NCBI GenBank assembly: GCA_003526065.1
Contig: DQBD01000296.1
Coordinates: 2,868 to 11,055 of the forward strand
Length of the DNA stretch: 8,188 bases
From: Gammaproteobacteria bacterium
GTDB lineage: Bacteria > Pseudomonadota > Gammaproteobacteria > Immundisolibacterales > Immundisolibacteraceae
Reading direction: 5' to 3'
The translations under genes and the position numbers were made by a program. Shown piece by piece: positions 1-7,743 of the stretch. Each line of letters begins with the position of its first letter. The stretch's first letter is position 1. The notes beneath the pieces were generated by a model. It did not search any database and was not told the origin of the DNA. It saw only the letters and a list, made by a program, of their open reading frames with translations.

Positions 1-1197
1 GTGTGCGAGGACATCTGGGGCCCGGCGCCGATGGCGCAGGCCGTGCGCGCCGGCGCGCAGCTGGTGGTCAACATCAACGCCTCGCCGTTTCATGTCGACA
101 AACAGGCCGAACGCGAGGCCGTGATCCGCGAGCGCATCGCCGTCAGCCCGGTGCCGGTGGTGTACGTGAACATGGTCGGCGGCCAGGACGAACTGGTCTT
201 CGACGGCGGCTCGCTGGTCATGGACGCCCAGGGGCGCATCACCCAACGCGCACCGGCCTTCGAGGAAGGGTTGTACCTGACGCGGTTGCGCGTGGGCCGC
301 ACGGGTGTCGAGCCGCTGCCGGACACCGTGACTGAAACCGATGGCCTGGCCGGCATCTACCAGGCGCTGGTCACCGGCGTGCGCGACTACATCGACAAGA
401 ACCGCTTCGCCGGCGCCATCGTCGGCCTGTCCGGCGGCATCGATTCGGCGCTCACCGTGGCGATCGCCGCCGACGCGCTCGGACCGGACCGGGTCCATGC
501 GGTGATGATGCCCTCGCCCTACACCTCGGACATGAGCCTGGAAGACGCGCGCGCCGAGGCAGAGGCCCTGGGCGTGCGCTACAGCACCATCTCCATCGCC
601 CAGACGGTCGACAGCATCGAGCGCGCACTGGCGGACGAGTTCACGGGCTCCAGCCGGGACGCCACCGAGGAGAACATCCAGGCGCGCGTGCGCGGCGTTC
701 TGCTGATGGCGCTGTCCAACAAGACCGGCAAACTGGTGCTGACCACCGGCAACAAGACCGAGATGGCGGTCGGCTACGCCACCCTGTACGGCGACATGGC
801 GGGCGGCTTCGCCGTCATCAAGGACGTCCCCAAGCTCCTGGTGTACAAGCTGTCGCACTACCGCAACACCCTGTCCGCGGTGATTCCGGAACGGGTGCTG
901 ACACGCGCGCCGTCTGCCGAGCTGCGCCCGAACCAGACCGACCAGGACAGCCTGCCGCCGTACGACATGCTGGACGCGATCCTGGAACTGTACATAGAGC
1001 AGGATCGCTCGGCGGAAGACATCGCCCGCGCCACCGGCGCCAGCCTGAAGACCATTCGCGAGGTCATCGCCATGGTCACCCGCAACGAATACAAGCGCCG
1101 GCAGGCGGCCCCCGGCGTGCGCATCAGCCAGCGCGCCTTCGGTCGTGACCGGCGCTACCCGATTACCTCCGGCTTCAAGGAGCCGCGCGGCGGCTGA
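1..1197 (+). CDS. nadE: Glutamine-dependent NAD+ synthetase, 5'-truncated by window edge
   Basis: This enzyme makes NAD+ from deamido-NAD+ and ATP, using ammonia released from glutamine, as the last step of NAD biosynthesis in the cytosol. The visible 398 residues begin inside the N-terminal nitrilase-type glutaminase domain. The motif CEDIW at residues 2-6 carries the expected nucleophile Cys2, while the catalytic Glu and Lys would lie upstream, outside the window. The synthetase domain follows from about residue 115, with the ATP-pyrophosphatase P-loop SGGIDS at 144-149 and the conserved TGNKTEMAVGYATLYGD block near 249-265. The C-terminus ends in the typical family tail (RRYPITSGF). Full-length family members have about 540 residues, so roughly 140 are missing. 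The GTG at base 1 only marks where the window begins and is not the real start. The family assignment is firm; the gene ends in a lone TGA at 1195-1197, before a terminator-like hairpin. Confidence 0.95.
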   Translation: MCEDIWGPAPMAQAVRAGAQLVVNINASPFHVDKQAEREAVIRERIAVSPVPVVYVNMVGGQDELVFDGGSLVMDAQGRITQRAPAFEEGLYLTRLRVGRTGVEPLPDTVTETDGLAGIYQALVTGVRDYIDKNRFAGAIVGLSGGIDSALTVAIAADALGPDRVHAVMMPSPYTSDMSLEDARAEAEALGVRYSTISIAQTVDSIERALADEFTGSSRDATEENIQARVRGVLLMALSNKTGKLVLTTGNKTEMAVGYATLYGDMAGGFAVIKDVPKLLVYKLSHYRNTLSAVIPERVLTRAPSAELRPNQTDQDSLPPYDMLDAILELYIEQDRSAEDIARATGASLKTIREVIAMVTRNEYKRRQAAPGVRISQRAFGRDRRYPITSGFKEPRGG

Positions 1198-1213
1198 CGG
1201 CCGGCGCCTACCC

Positions 1214-1250
1214 AGGCCGCGGCGCTTCTGGTATAAAAGCGGCCTTTTTT
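1214..1250 (+). terminator. Possible intrinsic terminator after nadE
   Basis: A perfect 7-bp inverted repeat (AGGCCGC at 1214-1220, GCGGCCT at 1239-1245) is followed directly by a run of T at 1245-1250. This has the layout of a rho-independent terminator 16 nt after the nadE stop. The loop is long (18 nt), which weakens the call. The same loop contains the extended -10 of the rpmB promoter, so the element may instead be a chance result of promoter and early-leader sequence. Confidence 0.4.
1229..1237 (+). promoter_or_regulatory. Extended -10 promoter of rpmB operon
   Basis: The sequence TGGTATAAA fits an extended -10 element (TGn followed by TATAAA at 1232-1237) for sigma-70 RNA polymerase. 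No good -35 box is seen about 17 bp upstream, which an extended -10 can compensate for. Transcription would start near 1243-1246, giving a leader of about 45 nt before the rpmB start at 1291. A strong promoter is expected here because a ribosomal-protein operon begins directly downstream. Confidence 0.55.
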
Positions 1251-1290
1251 CTGGTCGGCGTTGATGCCGGCCCGATTTGCGGAGAATTCC

Positions 1291-1527
1291 ATGTCCAGGG
1301 TCTGCGAGGTCACCGGCAAAGGGCCGATGACCGGTAACAACGTGTCGCACGCCAACAACAAGACGCGGCGGCGCTTTCTGCCCAACCTGCAGCGCCACCG
1401 CTTCTGGGTCGCCAGCGAGAACCGCTACGTCTCGCTGCGCCTGTCGCGTCAGGGCATGCGCATCATCGACAAGAAAGGCATCGAAACCGTTCTGGCCGAG
1501 ATGCGTGCCCGCGGCACCAAGGTTTAA
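1291..1527 (+). CDS. rpmB: 50S ribosomal protein L28
   Basis: This is a structural protein of the large ribosomal subunit. The 78-residue product has the length of the E. coli protein and its hallmark N-terminus ([20 protein letters not shown]), followed by the basic segment [17 protein letters not shown] that binds rRNA. The start at 1291 is chosen over in-frame TTG/ATG codons at 1261 and 1264 because it begins the conserved protein and has a GGAG at 1281-1284, six nt upstream. It is the first gene of the rpmB-rpmG unit, with rpmG starting 12 nt after its stop. Identification is firm. Confidence 0.97.
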   Translation: MSRVCEVTGKGPMTGNNVSHANNKTRRRFLPNLQRHRFWVASENRYVSLRLSRQGMRIIDKKGIETVLAEMRARGTKV

Positions 1528-1539
1528 GGAGACGTTTCC

Positions 1540-1695
1540 ATGCGCGAGAAGATCAAGCTGGTCTCCACTGCCGGAACCGGGCACTACTACACGACGATGA
1601 AGAACAAGCGCAACACGCCGGACAAGATCGAGCTGCGCAAGTTCGACCCCAAGGCGCGCGCCTACGTGACCTACAAGGAAGCCAAGATCAAGTAA
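1540..1695 (+). CDS. rpmG: 50S ribosomal protein L33 (zinc-free type)
   Basis: This is a small protein of the large ribosomal subunit, located near the E site. The 51-residue product begins [19 protein letters not shown] and ends in a lysine-rich tail, as expected for L33. It has no cysteines, so it is the C-minus form that does not bind zinc and is not a zinc-sparing paralogue. A strong ribosome-binding site AAGGAG at 1526-1531 overlaps the rpmB stop codon and sits 8 nt from the ATG, so translation is probably coupled to rpmB. In E. coli the next gene in this operon is mutM; here four other genes come between. Confidence 0.96.
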   Translation: MREKIKLVSTAGTGHYYTTMKNKRNTPDKIELRKFDPKARAYVTYKEAKIK

Positions 1696-1715
1696 GCAGC
1701 GGCGCGGTCCGCTGC
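1696..1715 (+). other. Hairpin between rpmG and the ABC cassette
   Basis: A perfect 7-bp inverted repeat (GCAGCGG at 1696-1702, CCGCTGC at 1709-1715) with a 6-nt loop starts immediately after the rpmG stop codon. There is no T-run after it, so it does not look like a complete intrinsic terminator. It could stabilise the upstream ribosomal mRNA, act as a processing site, or partly reduce read-through into the next gene. The structure is read directly from the sequence; its role is inferred. Confidence 0.45.
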
Positions 1716-1730
1716 GCCACGACCCTACCC

Positions 1731-2680
<950 letters not shown>

Positions 2681-2684
<4 letters not shown>

Positions 2685-3442
2685 GGGGCATGCTTGCCAT
2701 CGCCGGCCGCGAACTGCGGGTGCTGTTCGCCTCGCCGTCGGCCTGGGCCATGCTGGCCGTGGTGCAGGCCATCCTCGGCTACCTGTTCCTGACCCAGATC
2801 GACATGTTCGTGCAGCTGCGCTCGCAGCTGATGGCCATGCCGGACCCGCCGGGCCTGACGGAAATCGTCGCCCCGTCGCTGTTCGGCAGCGCCGGCATCG
2901 TGCTGCTGATGGTGGTGCCCCTGATCACCATGCGCAGTTTCGCCGAGGAGCGGCGCAACCAGACCCTGCCGCTGTTGCTGTCCGCGCCGCTGTCGGTCAC
3001 CGGCATCGTGCTCGGCAAATACCTGGCCCTGGTCGCCTTCCTGACCCTGGTGACGGCACTGACCGCGCTGATGCCGGCCAGTCTGCTGCTGGGCGCCACC
3101 CTCGATCTGGGCCTGCTCGCCGCCGGCGTGCTCGGCCTGTGGCTGCTGCTTGGCAGCTTCGCCGCGCTTGGCCTTTTCATGTCCACGCTGACGGCACACC
3201 CGGTCACCGCCGCCGTGAGCACCTTCGGTGTACTGCTGCTGCTGTGGATTCTCGACTGGGCCAGCACCGGCGGTGGCGAGGGCAGCGGCGAACTGCTGCG
3301 CCAGATATCCATGCTCAACCGCTACCAGCCACTGCTCAAGGGTGTGTTCTCGACCGCCGACGTGGCGTACTTCGTGCTGTTCATCGCATTGTTCCTGGGA
3401 CTGAGCATCCGCCGCCTGGATGCCGAGCGCCTGAGCGGCTGA
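2681..3442 (+). CDS. ABC-2/GldF-type permease
   Basis: This is the membrane-spanning subunit of the exporter powered by the preceding ATPase. The 253-residue protein has about six hydrophobic segments, near residues 21-38, 66-84, 114-132, 143-166, 174-191 and 229-246, in line with a single ABC-2 half-transporter. After the second segment it has the cytoplasmic motif TMRSFAEERRNQTLPLLLSAPLS (split here as TMRSFAEERR and NQTLPLLLSAPLS, 83-105), typical of the ABC-2 and GldF families. A GGAG at 2669-2672, 8 nt upstream, supports the start at 2681, which overlaps the ATPase stop by 4 bp. It probably works as a homodimer because no second permease gene is present. The substrate is unknown. Confidence 0.88.
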
Positions 3443-3446
3443 GGTC

Positions 3447-4790
3447 ATGACCGCCCGTCCCTCCACCCGCTTTGCACTGCGCCTGCAGGGTCTGCTGTCG
3501 CTGCTGCTGTTCGTGGCGGTGATCGGCCTGCTCGGTTACCTGGCCCACAGCTACGATCAGCGCTTCGACTGGACCGCCAGCGGCCGCAACTCGCTGTCCG
3601 AGGCCAGCCGGCAGGTACTGGACACGCTGCCGGCGCCGGTTGCCGCCACCGTGTTCCTGCGCCCCAACCCGCCGCTGCGCGCCGACATCGACGACCTGCT
3701 GCAGCGCTACGCTGCCGCCTCGCCGCGGTTCACGGTCGAGTACGTCAACCCCGACCAGGCGCCGGCACGGGTCAAGGAACTGGGCATCCGCGCCGACGGC
3801 ACGCTGCTGCTGGAACTCGACGGCCGGCGCGAGAAGCTCGAACAGCTGGACGAACAGGCCGTCACCAACGCCCTGATGCGCCTGTCGCGCAGCGGCGAAC
3901 GCGCACTGGTATTCCTCACCGGCCACGGCGAGCGCAGCCCGGACGGCGAGGCCAACCACGACCTGTCCACGTTCGCGGCGGCCCTGCGCGATCAGGGTGT
4001 GCAGGCCCACCGCGCCGACCCGACCACCGGCAGCGACTTTCCGCCCGACGCCACGCTGGTGATCAGCGCCCCGCAGGTGGAACTCGGCAAGGGCGAGGTG
4101 GCCGCCATCGAGCGCTTCCTCGACGCCGGCGGCAACCTGCTGTGGCTGGCCGACCCCGGCCCGCTGCACGGTCTGGAACCGATTGCCGCACACCTGGGCC
4201 TGCGCCTGGTGCCGGGCACGCTCATCGACCCGGTCGGCCAGGTCATCGCCGGCAGCGCCCATTTCGCCGTCGCCAGTCCGGACAACTACCGTTTCCATCA
4301 GTCCCTGTCCGGCTTCGAGTTCACCACGCTGTTTCCGCTGGCCGCCGGCCTGGAACACGATACCGGCGAGCCGTGGACCGCCACCGACCTGATCGACATC
4401 GCCGTGTCCGGCTGGTCGGAAACCGGACCGCTGACCGACACCGTCGATTTTGACGAAGGGCAGGATCGGCAGGGACCGTTCGTGCTGGCCACCGCCTTCA
4501 CCCGGCCACACGGCGAACGGGAACAGCGGGTGGTGGTCATCGGCGACGGCGACTTCCTGTCCAATGCCTACATCGGCAACGGCGGCAACCTGAACCTGGG
4601 CCTGAACCTGGTGAACTGGCTGGCCGCCGACGACAGCTTCGTCAACATCCCGCCGCGCGTGGCGCCGGACACCGAACTTGCCCTGTCGCGGGACGACAGC
4701 CTGCTGATCGGCTTTGGCTTCCTGTTCGGCCTGCCGGCCGCCTTCGCCGCCGGCGGCGTCGGTGTGTGGCTGCGGCGCCGGGGGCGCTGA
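3447..4790 (+). CDS. GldG-like membrane-anchored ABC-associated protein
   Basis: This is probably the auxiliary subunit of the ABC system, similar to GldG and the family 'ABC-type uncharacterized transport system' found with GldF-type permeases. The 447-residue protein has an N-terminal membrane segment (about 13-34), then the family-typical stretch with FDWTASGRNSLSEASRQVL (near 40-58) and PVAATVFLRPNP. A large extracytoplasmic region follows, with a glutamine amidotransferase-like Rossmann pattern (ALVFLTGHGER, LVISAPQ, GGNLLWLADPGP, VVVIGDGDF). A second membrane segment lies near 420-440, followed by a basic end RRRGR. It is shorter than the classical GldG (about 550 residues or more, from memory). 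Its start is 4 nt after the permease stop; the GAGG overlapping that stop is too close to be an ideal ribosome-binding site, so re-initiation is likely. Its biochemical function is unknown even in relatives. Confidence 0.82.
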   Translation: MTARPSTRFALRLQGLLSLLLFVAVIGLLGYLAHSYDQRFDWTASGRNSLSEASRQVLDTLPAPVAATVFLRPNPPLRADIDDLLQRYAAASPRFTVEYVNPDQAPARVKELGIRADGTLLLELDGRREKLEQLDEQAVTNALMRLSRSGERALVFLTGHGERSPDGEANHDLSTFAAALRDQGVQAHRADPTTGSDFPPDATLVISAPQVELGKGEVAAIERFLDAGGNLLWLADPGPLHGLEPIAAHLGLRLVPGTLIDPVGQVIAGSAHFAVASPDNYRFHQSLSGFEFTTLFPLAAGLEHDTGEPWTATDLIDIAVSGWSETGPLTDTVDFDEGQDRQGPFVLATAFTRPHGEREQRVVVIGDGDFLSNAYIGNGGNLNLGLNLVNWLAADDSFVNIPPRVAPDTELALSRDDSLLIGFGFLFGLPAAFAAGGVGVWLRRRGR

Positions 4791-5707
4791 TGCGCGGACG
4801 GCTGTGGCTCAACCTGGCGCTGGTGCTGATCGTCGCTCTCCTGGCGGCGATCGCCTGGCAGCAGCCCGGCAAGACACCACCGCCTCCGGCGACCAGGCTC
4901 ACCGCACTCGATCCCGGCAGCGTCGCGCACATCGCGTTCCATCCGCCGCGCGGCGAGCCGTTCGCCCTGCAGCGTGAGGGCGAGACCTGGTTCATCGAGC
5001 AACCCCGCCTGCGCGCGCAGCCCTTCCGGGTCCGGACACTGCTGGAGCTGCTGACCGCGCCCAGTGCCGCCCAGCTTGCGCCGGCCGACGACCAGGACAA
5101 CGCCTTCGGCGTCGAGCCGCCGCAGACACGCGTGGTGTTCGACGACACCGAAATCGCCTTTGGCCTGACCAATCCGGTCGGGCTGCGCCGCTACGTGCGT
5201 GTCGGCGACACCGTGCACCTGATCGAGGACCGCTACTACCACCATGCCGCCTCGCAGTGGGTCGACTGGGTCGACCGCCGCCTGCTGCCCGAGGGCGTGA
5301 CGCTGACCGGCCTGCAGTTGCCGGACCTCACCCTGAGCCGGGCCGACACCGGCTGGCAGCTCGACCCGCCGCCGCCGGCGATCGGCGCCGATGCCATCAC
5401 CGCGCTGGTCGAGGAATGGCAGCGTGCCTACGCCATGGACGTGGAACCGGCCGGCGAGCTGCCGGGCGACGCCAAGCCGCTGCGCCTGGAGTGGGACGGC
5501 GGCGCGCTCGATCTGGGCATCGTCCGCGACGGCGACGAGTGGCTGCTGTACCGCCGTGACACGCCGGTGCGCTACCGCTTCAGCGACAACCAGGGACAAC
5601 GCCTGCTGGAACTGCCGCAGCAAGCCCCGCAGCCGCCCGCCGCCGCCCCCCCGCACCACGACCACGACCACGCCGCACCCACGGCAGCGGACGACGCCGG
5701 CGCCTGA
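4790..5707 (+). CDS. DUF4340 domain protein with histidine-rich tail
   Basis: The 305-residue product is a membrane-anchored extracytoplasmic protein: an N-terminal hydrophobic segment (about 6-22) after a short basic start (MRGR), then a proline-rich linker (PPPP) and a repeated beta-rich domain. The segments GSVAHIAFHPPRGEPFALQR, FIEQPR and LPDLTLSRADTGWQL resemble the DUF4340 family, which often sits beside GldG-like genes. The start at 4790 is chosen over an earlier in-frame codon at 4766 because it overlaps the upstream stop by 1 bp (TGATG) and begins a plausible anchor. The last 29 residues are unusual: rich in Pro and Ala, with HHDHDH at 289-294, a possible metal-binding tail or simple low-complexity sequence. 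The family label comes from pattern and context, and the function is unknown. Confidence 0.75.
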   Translation: MRGRLWLNLALVLIVALLAAIAWQQPGKTPPPPATRLTALDPGSVAHIAFHPPRGEPFALQREGETWFIEQPRLRAQPFRVRTLLELLTAPSAAQLAPADDQDNAFGVEPPQTRVVFDDTEIAFGLTNPVGLRRYVRVGDTVHLIEDRYYHHAASQWVDWVDRRLLPEGVTLTGLQLPDLTLSRADTGWQLDPPPPAIGADAITALVEEWQRAYAMDVEPAGELPGDAKPLRLEWDGGALDLGIVRDGDEWLLYRRDTPVRYRFSDNQGQRLLELPQQAPQPPAAAPPHHDHDHAAPTAADDAGA

Positions 5708-6528
5708 TGCCGGAGCTGCCGGAGGTCGAGACCACCCGCCGCGGCCTGGAGCCGCTGCTGGTCGGCCGCCACATCACCCGGGCGGTGGTGCGCAACGCCG
5801 CGCTGCGCTGGCCGGTGGCGCCGGAACTGACCACGCACCTGCCCGGCGCGCGCATCGAGTCGGTACAGCGCCGCGCCAAGTACCTGTTGCTGGCCACCGA
5901 TCGCGGGCACCTGCTGCTGCACCTGGGCATGTCCGGCAGCCTGCGCGTGCTGCCGGCCGGCACGCCGGCACTCAGGCACGACCATGTCGACATCCTGCTC
6001 GACGACGGCCAGTGCCTGCGCCTGCGTGACCCACGCCGTTTCGGCAGCATCCTGTTCGCCGGCGACACGCCGGCCGCGCACGCGCTGCTGGCGCGGCTCG
6101 GCCCGGAGCCACTGGAGCTGGATACCGAGGCGCTCGGTGCCCACCTGCATGCCGCCTCGCGCGGCCGACGGGCGGCGGTCAAGCTGTTCCTGATGGACTC
6201 AGGCGTGGTGGTTGGCGTCGGCAACATCTACGCCAGCGAGGCGCTGTTTCGCGCCGGCATCCGCCCGAACAAGCCCGCATCTGCCCTCAGCCGCCCGGCC
6301 TGCCGGCGTGTGGCGGCCGCCATCCAGGCGGTGCTGACCGAGGCCATCACCGCCGGCGGCACCACGCTGCGCGACTTCTCCAACAGCGACGGCCTGCCCG
6401 GTTACTTTGCCCAGGAACTGTCCGTCTACGGCCGCGCCGGGGCACCATGCCGGGTCTGCGGCACGCCGATCCGCGAACAGCGGCTCGGCCAGCGCTCGAC
6501 CTTCTGGTGCCCGGTATGTCAGCGCTGA
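5707..6528 (+). CDS. mutM: Formamidopyrimidine-DNA glycosylase (Fpg)
   Basis: This is a base-excision repair enzyme that removes 8-oxoguanine and ring-opened purines and cuts the DNA backbone at the resulting site. The 273-residue protein begins MPELPEVETTRRGL; Pro2 is the catalytic N-terminal amine after Met removal and Glu3 the general acid. Lys58 in RRAKYLLL matches the conserved lysine of the family. The helix-two-turn-helix region lies near 160-185 (VVVGVGNIYASE with Asn173). The C-terminal zinc finger is complete: C248, C251, C268, C271 (CX2CX16CX2C), with Arg263 in the binding turn. Length is normal. The start overlaps the DUF4340 stop by 1 bp, so it is probably translated by coupling and appears to be the last gene of the operon. 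Identification is firm. Confidence 0.97.
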   Translation: MPELPEVETTRRGLEPLLVGRHITRAVVRNAALRWPVAPELTTHLPGARIESVQRRAKYLLLATDRGHLLLHLGMSGSLRVLPAGTPALRHDHVDILLDDGQCLRLRDPRRFGSILFAGDTPAAHALLARLGPEPLELDTEALGAHLHAASRGRRAAVKLFLMDSGVVVGVGNIYASEALFRAGIRPNKPASALSRPACRRVAAAIQAVLTEAITAGGTTLRDFSNSDGLPGYFAQELSVYGRAGAPCRVCGTPIREQRLGQRSTFWCPVCQR

Positions 6529-6530
6529 CA
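6517..6530. repeat. 14-bp perfect palindrome over the mutM stop codon
   Basis: TGTCAGCGCTGACA is a perfect palindrome that contains the mutM stop codon (6526-6528). It lies just before the convergent end of the minus-strand oxidoreductase gene. It could fold only into a short stem with a tight loop and has no T-run, so it is a weak candidate for a bidirectional transcript end. A chance occurrence is plausible. Confidence 0.4.
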
Positions 6531-6538
6531 GGGCCGAC

Positions 6539-7648
6539 TCAGGCGCGCAGTCCCAGGTCCCTGAGCCGGGGCAACACCTGCTCGCCGAAATAGTCGAGTT
6601 CCGGCACATAGTCCAGCCAGGACAGCAGCAGGATGTCGACGCCGATGTCGGCCAGGCGTCCGATTTCCTCGGCCACCTGCTGTGGCGTACCGACCAACGG
6701 ATAACCGCCCCAGCCGACGATGAAGCGCTCGGCAAGGGCCCGCGCCTGAGCCGGGTCCATGGACTGGCTGTGCACGCCGAACGTCGTCAGCAGGTTGTCC
6801 AGCGCGGCCCGGTCGCCGTGGGCGACGATGTGATCCCAGACCGCGCGGGCCTCGGCCTCGCTGCTGCGGCACACCACCGCGGCCGAGGTCATGATGCCCA
6901 GCTCACGCCCATAGCCGGCTGCCCGCTGGCGAATGCGGGCAATCGTTTCGCGGCCACGCGCCAGGTCGTCGATCAGGCAGAAACTGACGTCCATTTCCCG
7001 CGCGGCGTAATCGATTCCCGCCGGAGAAACACCGGCGTTGATCAGTAGCGGGTACGGCTGCTGAACCGGTTTGGGCCGCAAGTAGCCCGCCTTGATTCGG
7101 TAGTACCCACCCGCATGATCGAAATCCTGCTCCTGCCACAGCCGTTTGCACACGCGAATCCACTCGGTCGCACGGGCGTAGCGGTCGTCGTGTGGCAACT
7201 GCTGCACGCCGAACATCTCCATCTCCGGCGTGAACCAGCCGCACACCACGTTGATGCCGAAGCGGCCACCACTGATGTGATCGATGGTGGCGGCCTGCTT
7301 GGCGGCCACGATGGGATGCACGGTCGGCACATGCGACGTGGCGACGATGTGGATGCGCTCGGTCACGGCGGCCAGTGCCGCAGCCCAGGTGTAGACCTCC
7401 AGGCACTCGCCGTTGAAGTCGGTCGCGCCGCCGAAGCCCTTCCAGCGCCCGACCGGCACCAGCAGGTCGAAACCCAGGGCCTCGGCCCGCCGCGCGAGCG
7501 CGAGATTCTGCTCCCAGGTCGGTCGGAACGACGACTCGGCCGTACTGATGGTGCAGCCGTTGCTCACGTTGCTGCCAAAAATGCCCAGCTTGATGCGCTG
7601 GCCGGGATCGAACAAGGGATGGCCGCTGCGGCCGCTGGGAATGGCCAT
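6539..7648 (-). CDS. LLM-class flavin-dependent monooxygenase, RutA/SfnG-like
   Basis: This is a TIM-barrel luciferase-like enzyme that probably uses reduced FMN supplied by a partner reductase plus O2 to oxidise a small organic substrate. The 369-residue protein resembles pyrimidine monooxygenase RutA: GIFGSNVSNGCTIST (22-36), GFGGATDF (71-78), LAAVTERIHIVAT (92-104), ATIDHISGGRFGINVVCGW (120-138). By eye, Thr104, Asn133 and Trp138 fall where RutA has residues near the flavin and oxygen (from memory). No other rut genes or ssu/sfn genes lie nearby, so the substrate (pyrimidine, sulfone, sulfonate or other) is open. The start at 7648 is preferred over 7705 because it has a strong GGAGGAG 9 nt upstream. 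It converges on mutM with 10 bp between stops and diverges from the cupin gene. Family call firm, function uncertain. Confidence 0.88.
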   Translation of the reverse strand: MAIPSGRSGHPLFDPGQRIKLGIFGSNVSNGCTISTAESSFRPTWEQNLALARRAEALGFDLLVPVGRWKGFGGATDFNGECLEVYTWAAALAAVTERIHIVATSHVPTVHPIVAAKQAATIDHISGGRFGINVVCGWFTPEMEMFGVQQLPHDDRYARATEWIRVCKRLWQEQDFDHAGGYYRIKAGYLRPKPVQQPYPLLINAGVSPAGIDYAAREMDVSFCLIDDLARGRETIARIRQRAAGYGRELGIMTSAAVVCRSSEAEARAVWDHIVAHGDRAALDNLLTTFGVHSQSMDPAQARALAERFIVGWGGYPLVGTPQQVAEEIGRLADIGVDILLLSWLDYVPELDYFGEQVLPRLRDLGLRA

Positions 7649-7657
7649 GCCGGGTGT

Positions 7658-7664
7658 CTCCTCC
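7658..7664 (-). promoter_or_regulatory. Ribosome-binding site of the flavin monooxygenase
   Basis: On the minus strand the sequence GGAGGAG ends 9 nt before the ATG at 7648. It is the best Shine-Dalgarno match in the window and decides the start of this gene against the longer reading from 7705, which has none. Confidence 0.8.
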
Positions 7665-7730
7665 GTTTCGATGCGACTGCGCGTCGGCGCCCGGACGGCA
7701 GGCACAGCGCCGTGAGCGCCGGACTCAGGG

Positions 7731-7736
7731 TATAAC
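7731..7736 (+). promoter_or_regulatory. Putative -10 box for the cupin gene
   Basis: TATAAC at 7731-7736 matches a sigma-70 -10 element in an otherwise G+C-rich 95-bp divergent region. The cupin ATG at 7744 follows by only 7 nt, so a start site at the usual distance would give a transcript with almost no leader. No good -35 is seen. The opposite strand of the same spot (TTATAC) could also serve a minus-strand promoter for the monooxygenase. The assignment is tentative. Confidence 0.4.
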
Positions 7737-7743
7737 GCGCCGC

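Noticed and set aside
3381..4511. A 376-codon open frame on the minus strand
   Set aside because: It is antisense to the GldG-like gene, low in recognisable domain features, and explained by codon bias of the plus-strand gene.
5262..5277. Repeated GTCGAC hexamers, as a possible operator
   Set aside because: They lie inside the DUF4340 coding region and encode a repeated Val-Asp pair (VDWVDR); coding explains them.
4568..5671. A 367-codon open frame on the minus strand
   Set aside because: It is antisense to the end of the GldG-like gene and the DUF4340 gene and begins in a valine/glycine run that is simply the complement of the His-Asp tail.
7649..7705. N-terminal extension of the monooxygenase to 7705
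   Set aside because: The extra 19 residues are unlike the family, and the strong GGAGGAG sits before the 7648 start instead.
7115..7735. A 206-codon plus-strand frame opposite the flavin monooxygenase
   Set aside because: The minus strand encodes a clear conserved family here; this frame shows no motif and has no ribosome-binding site.
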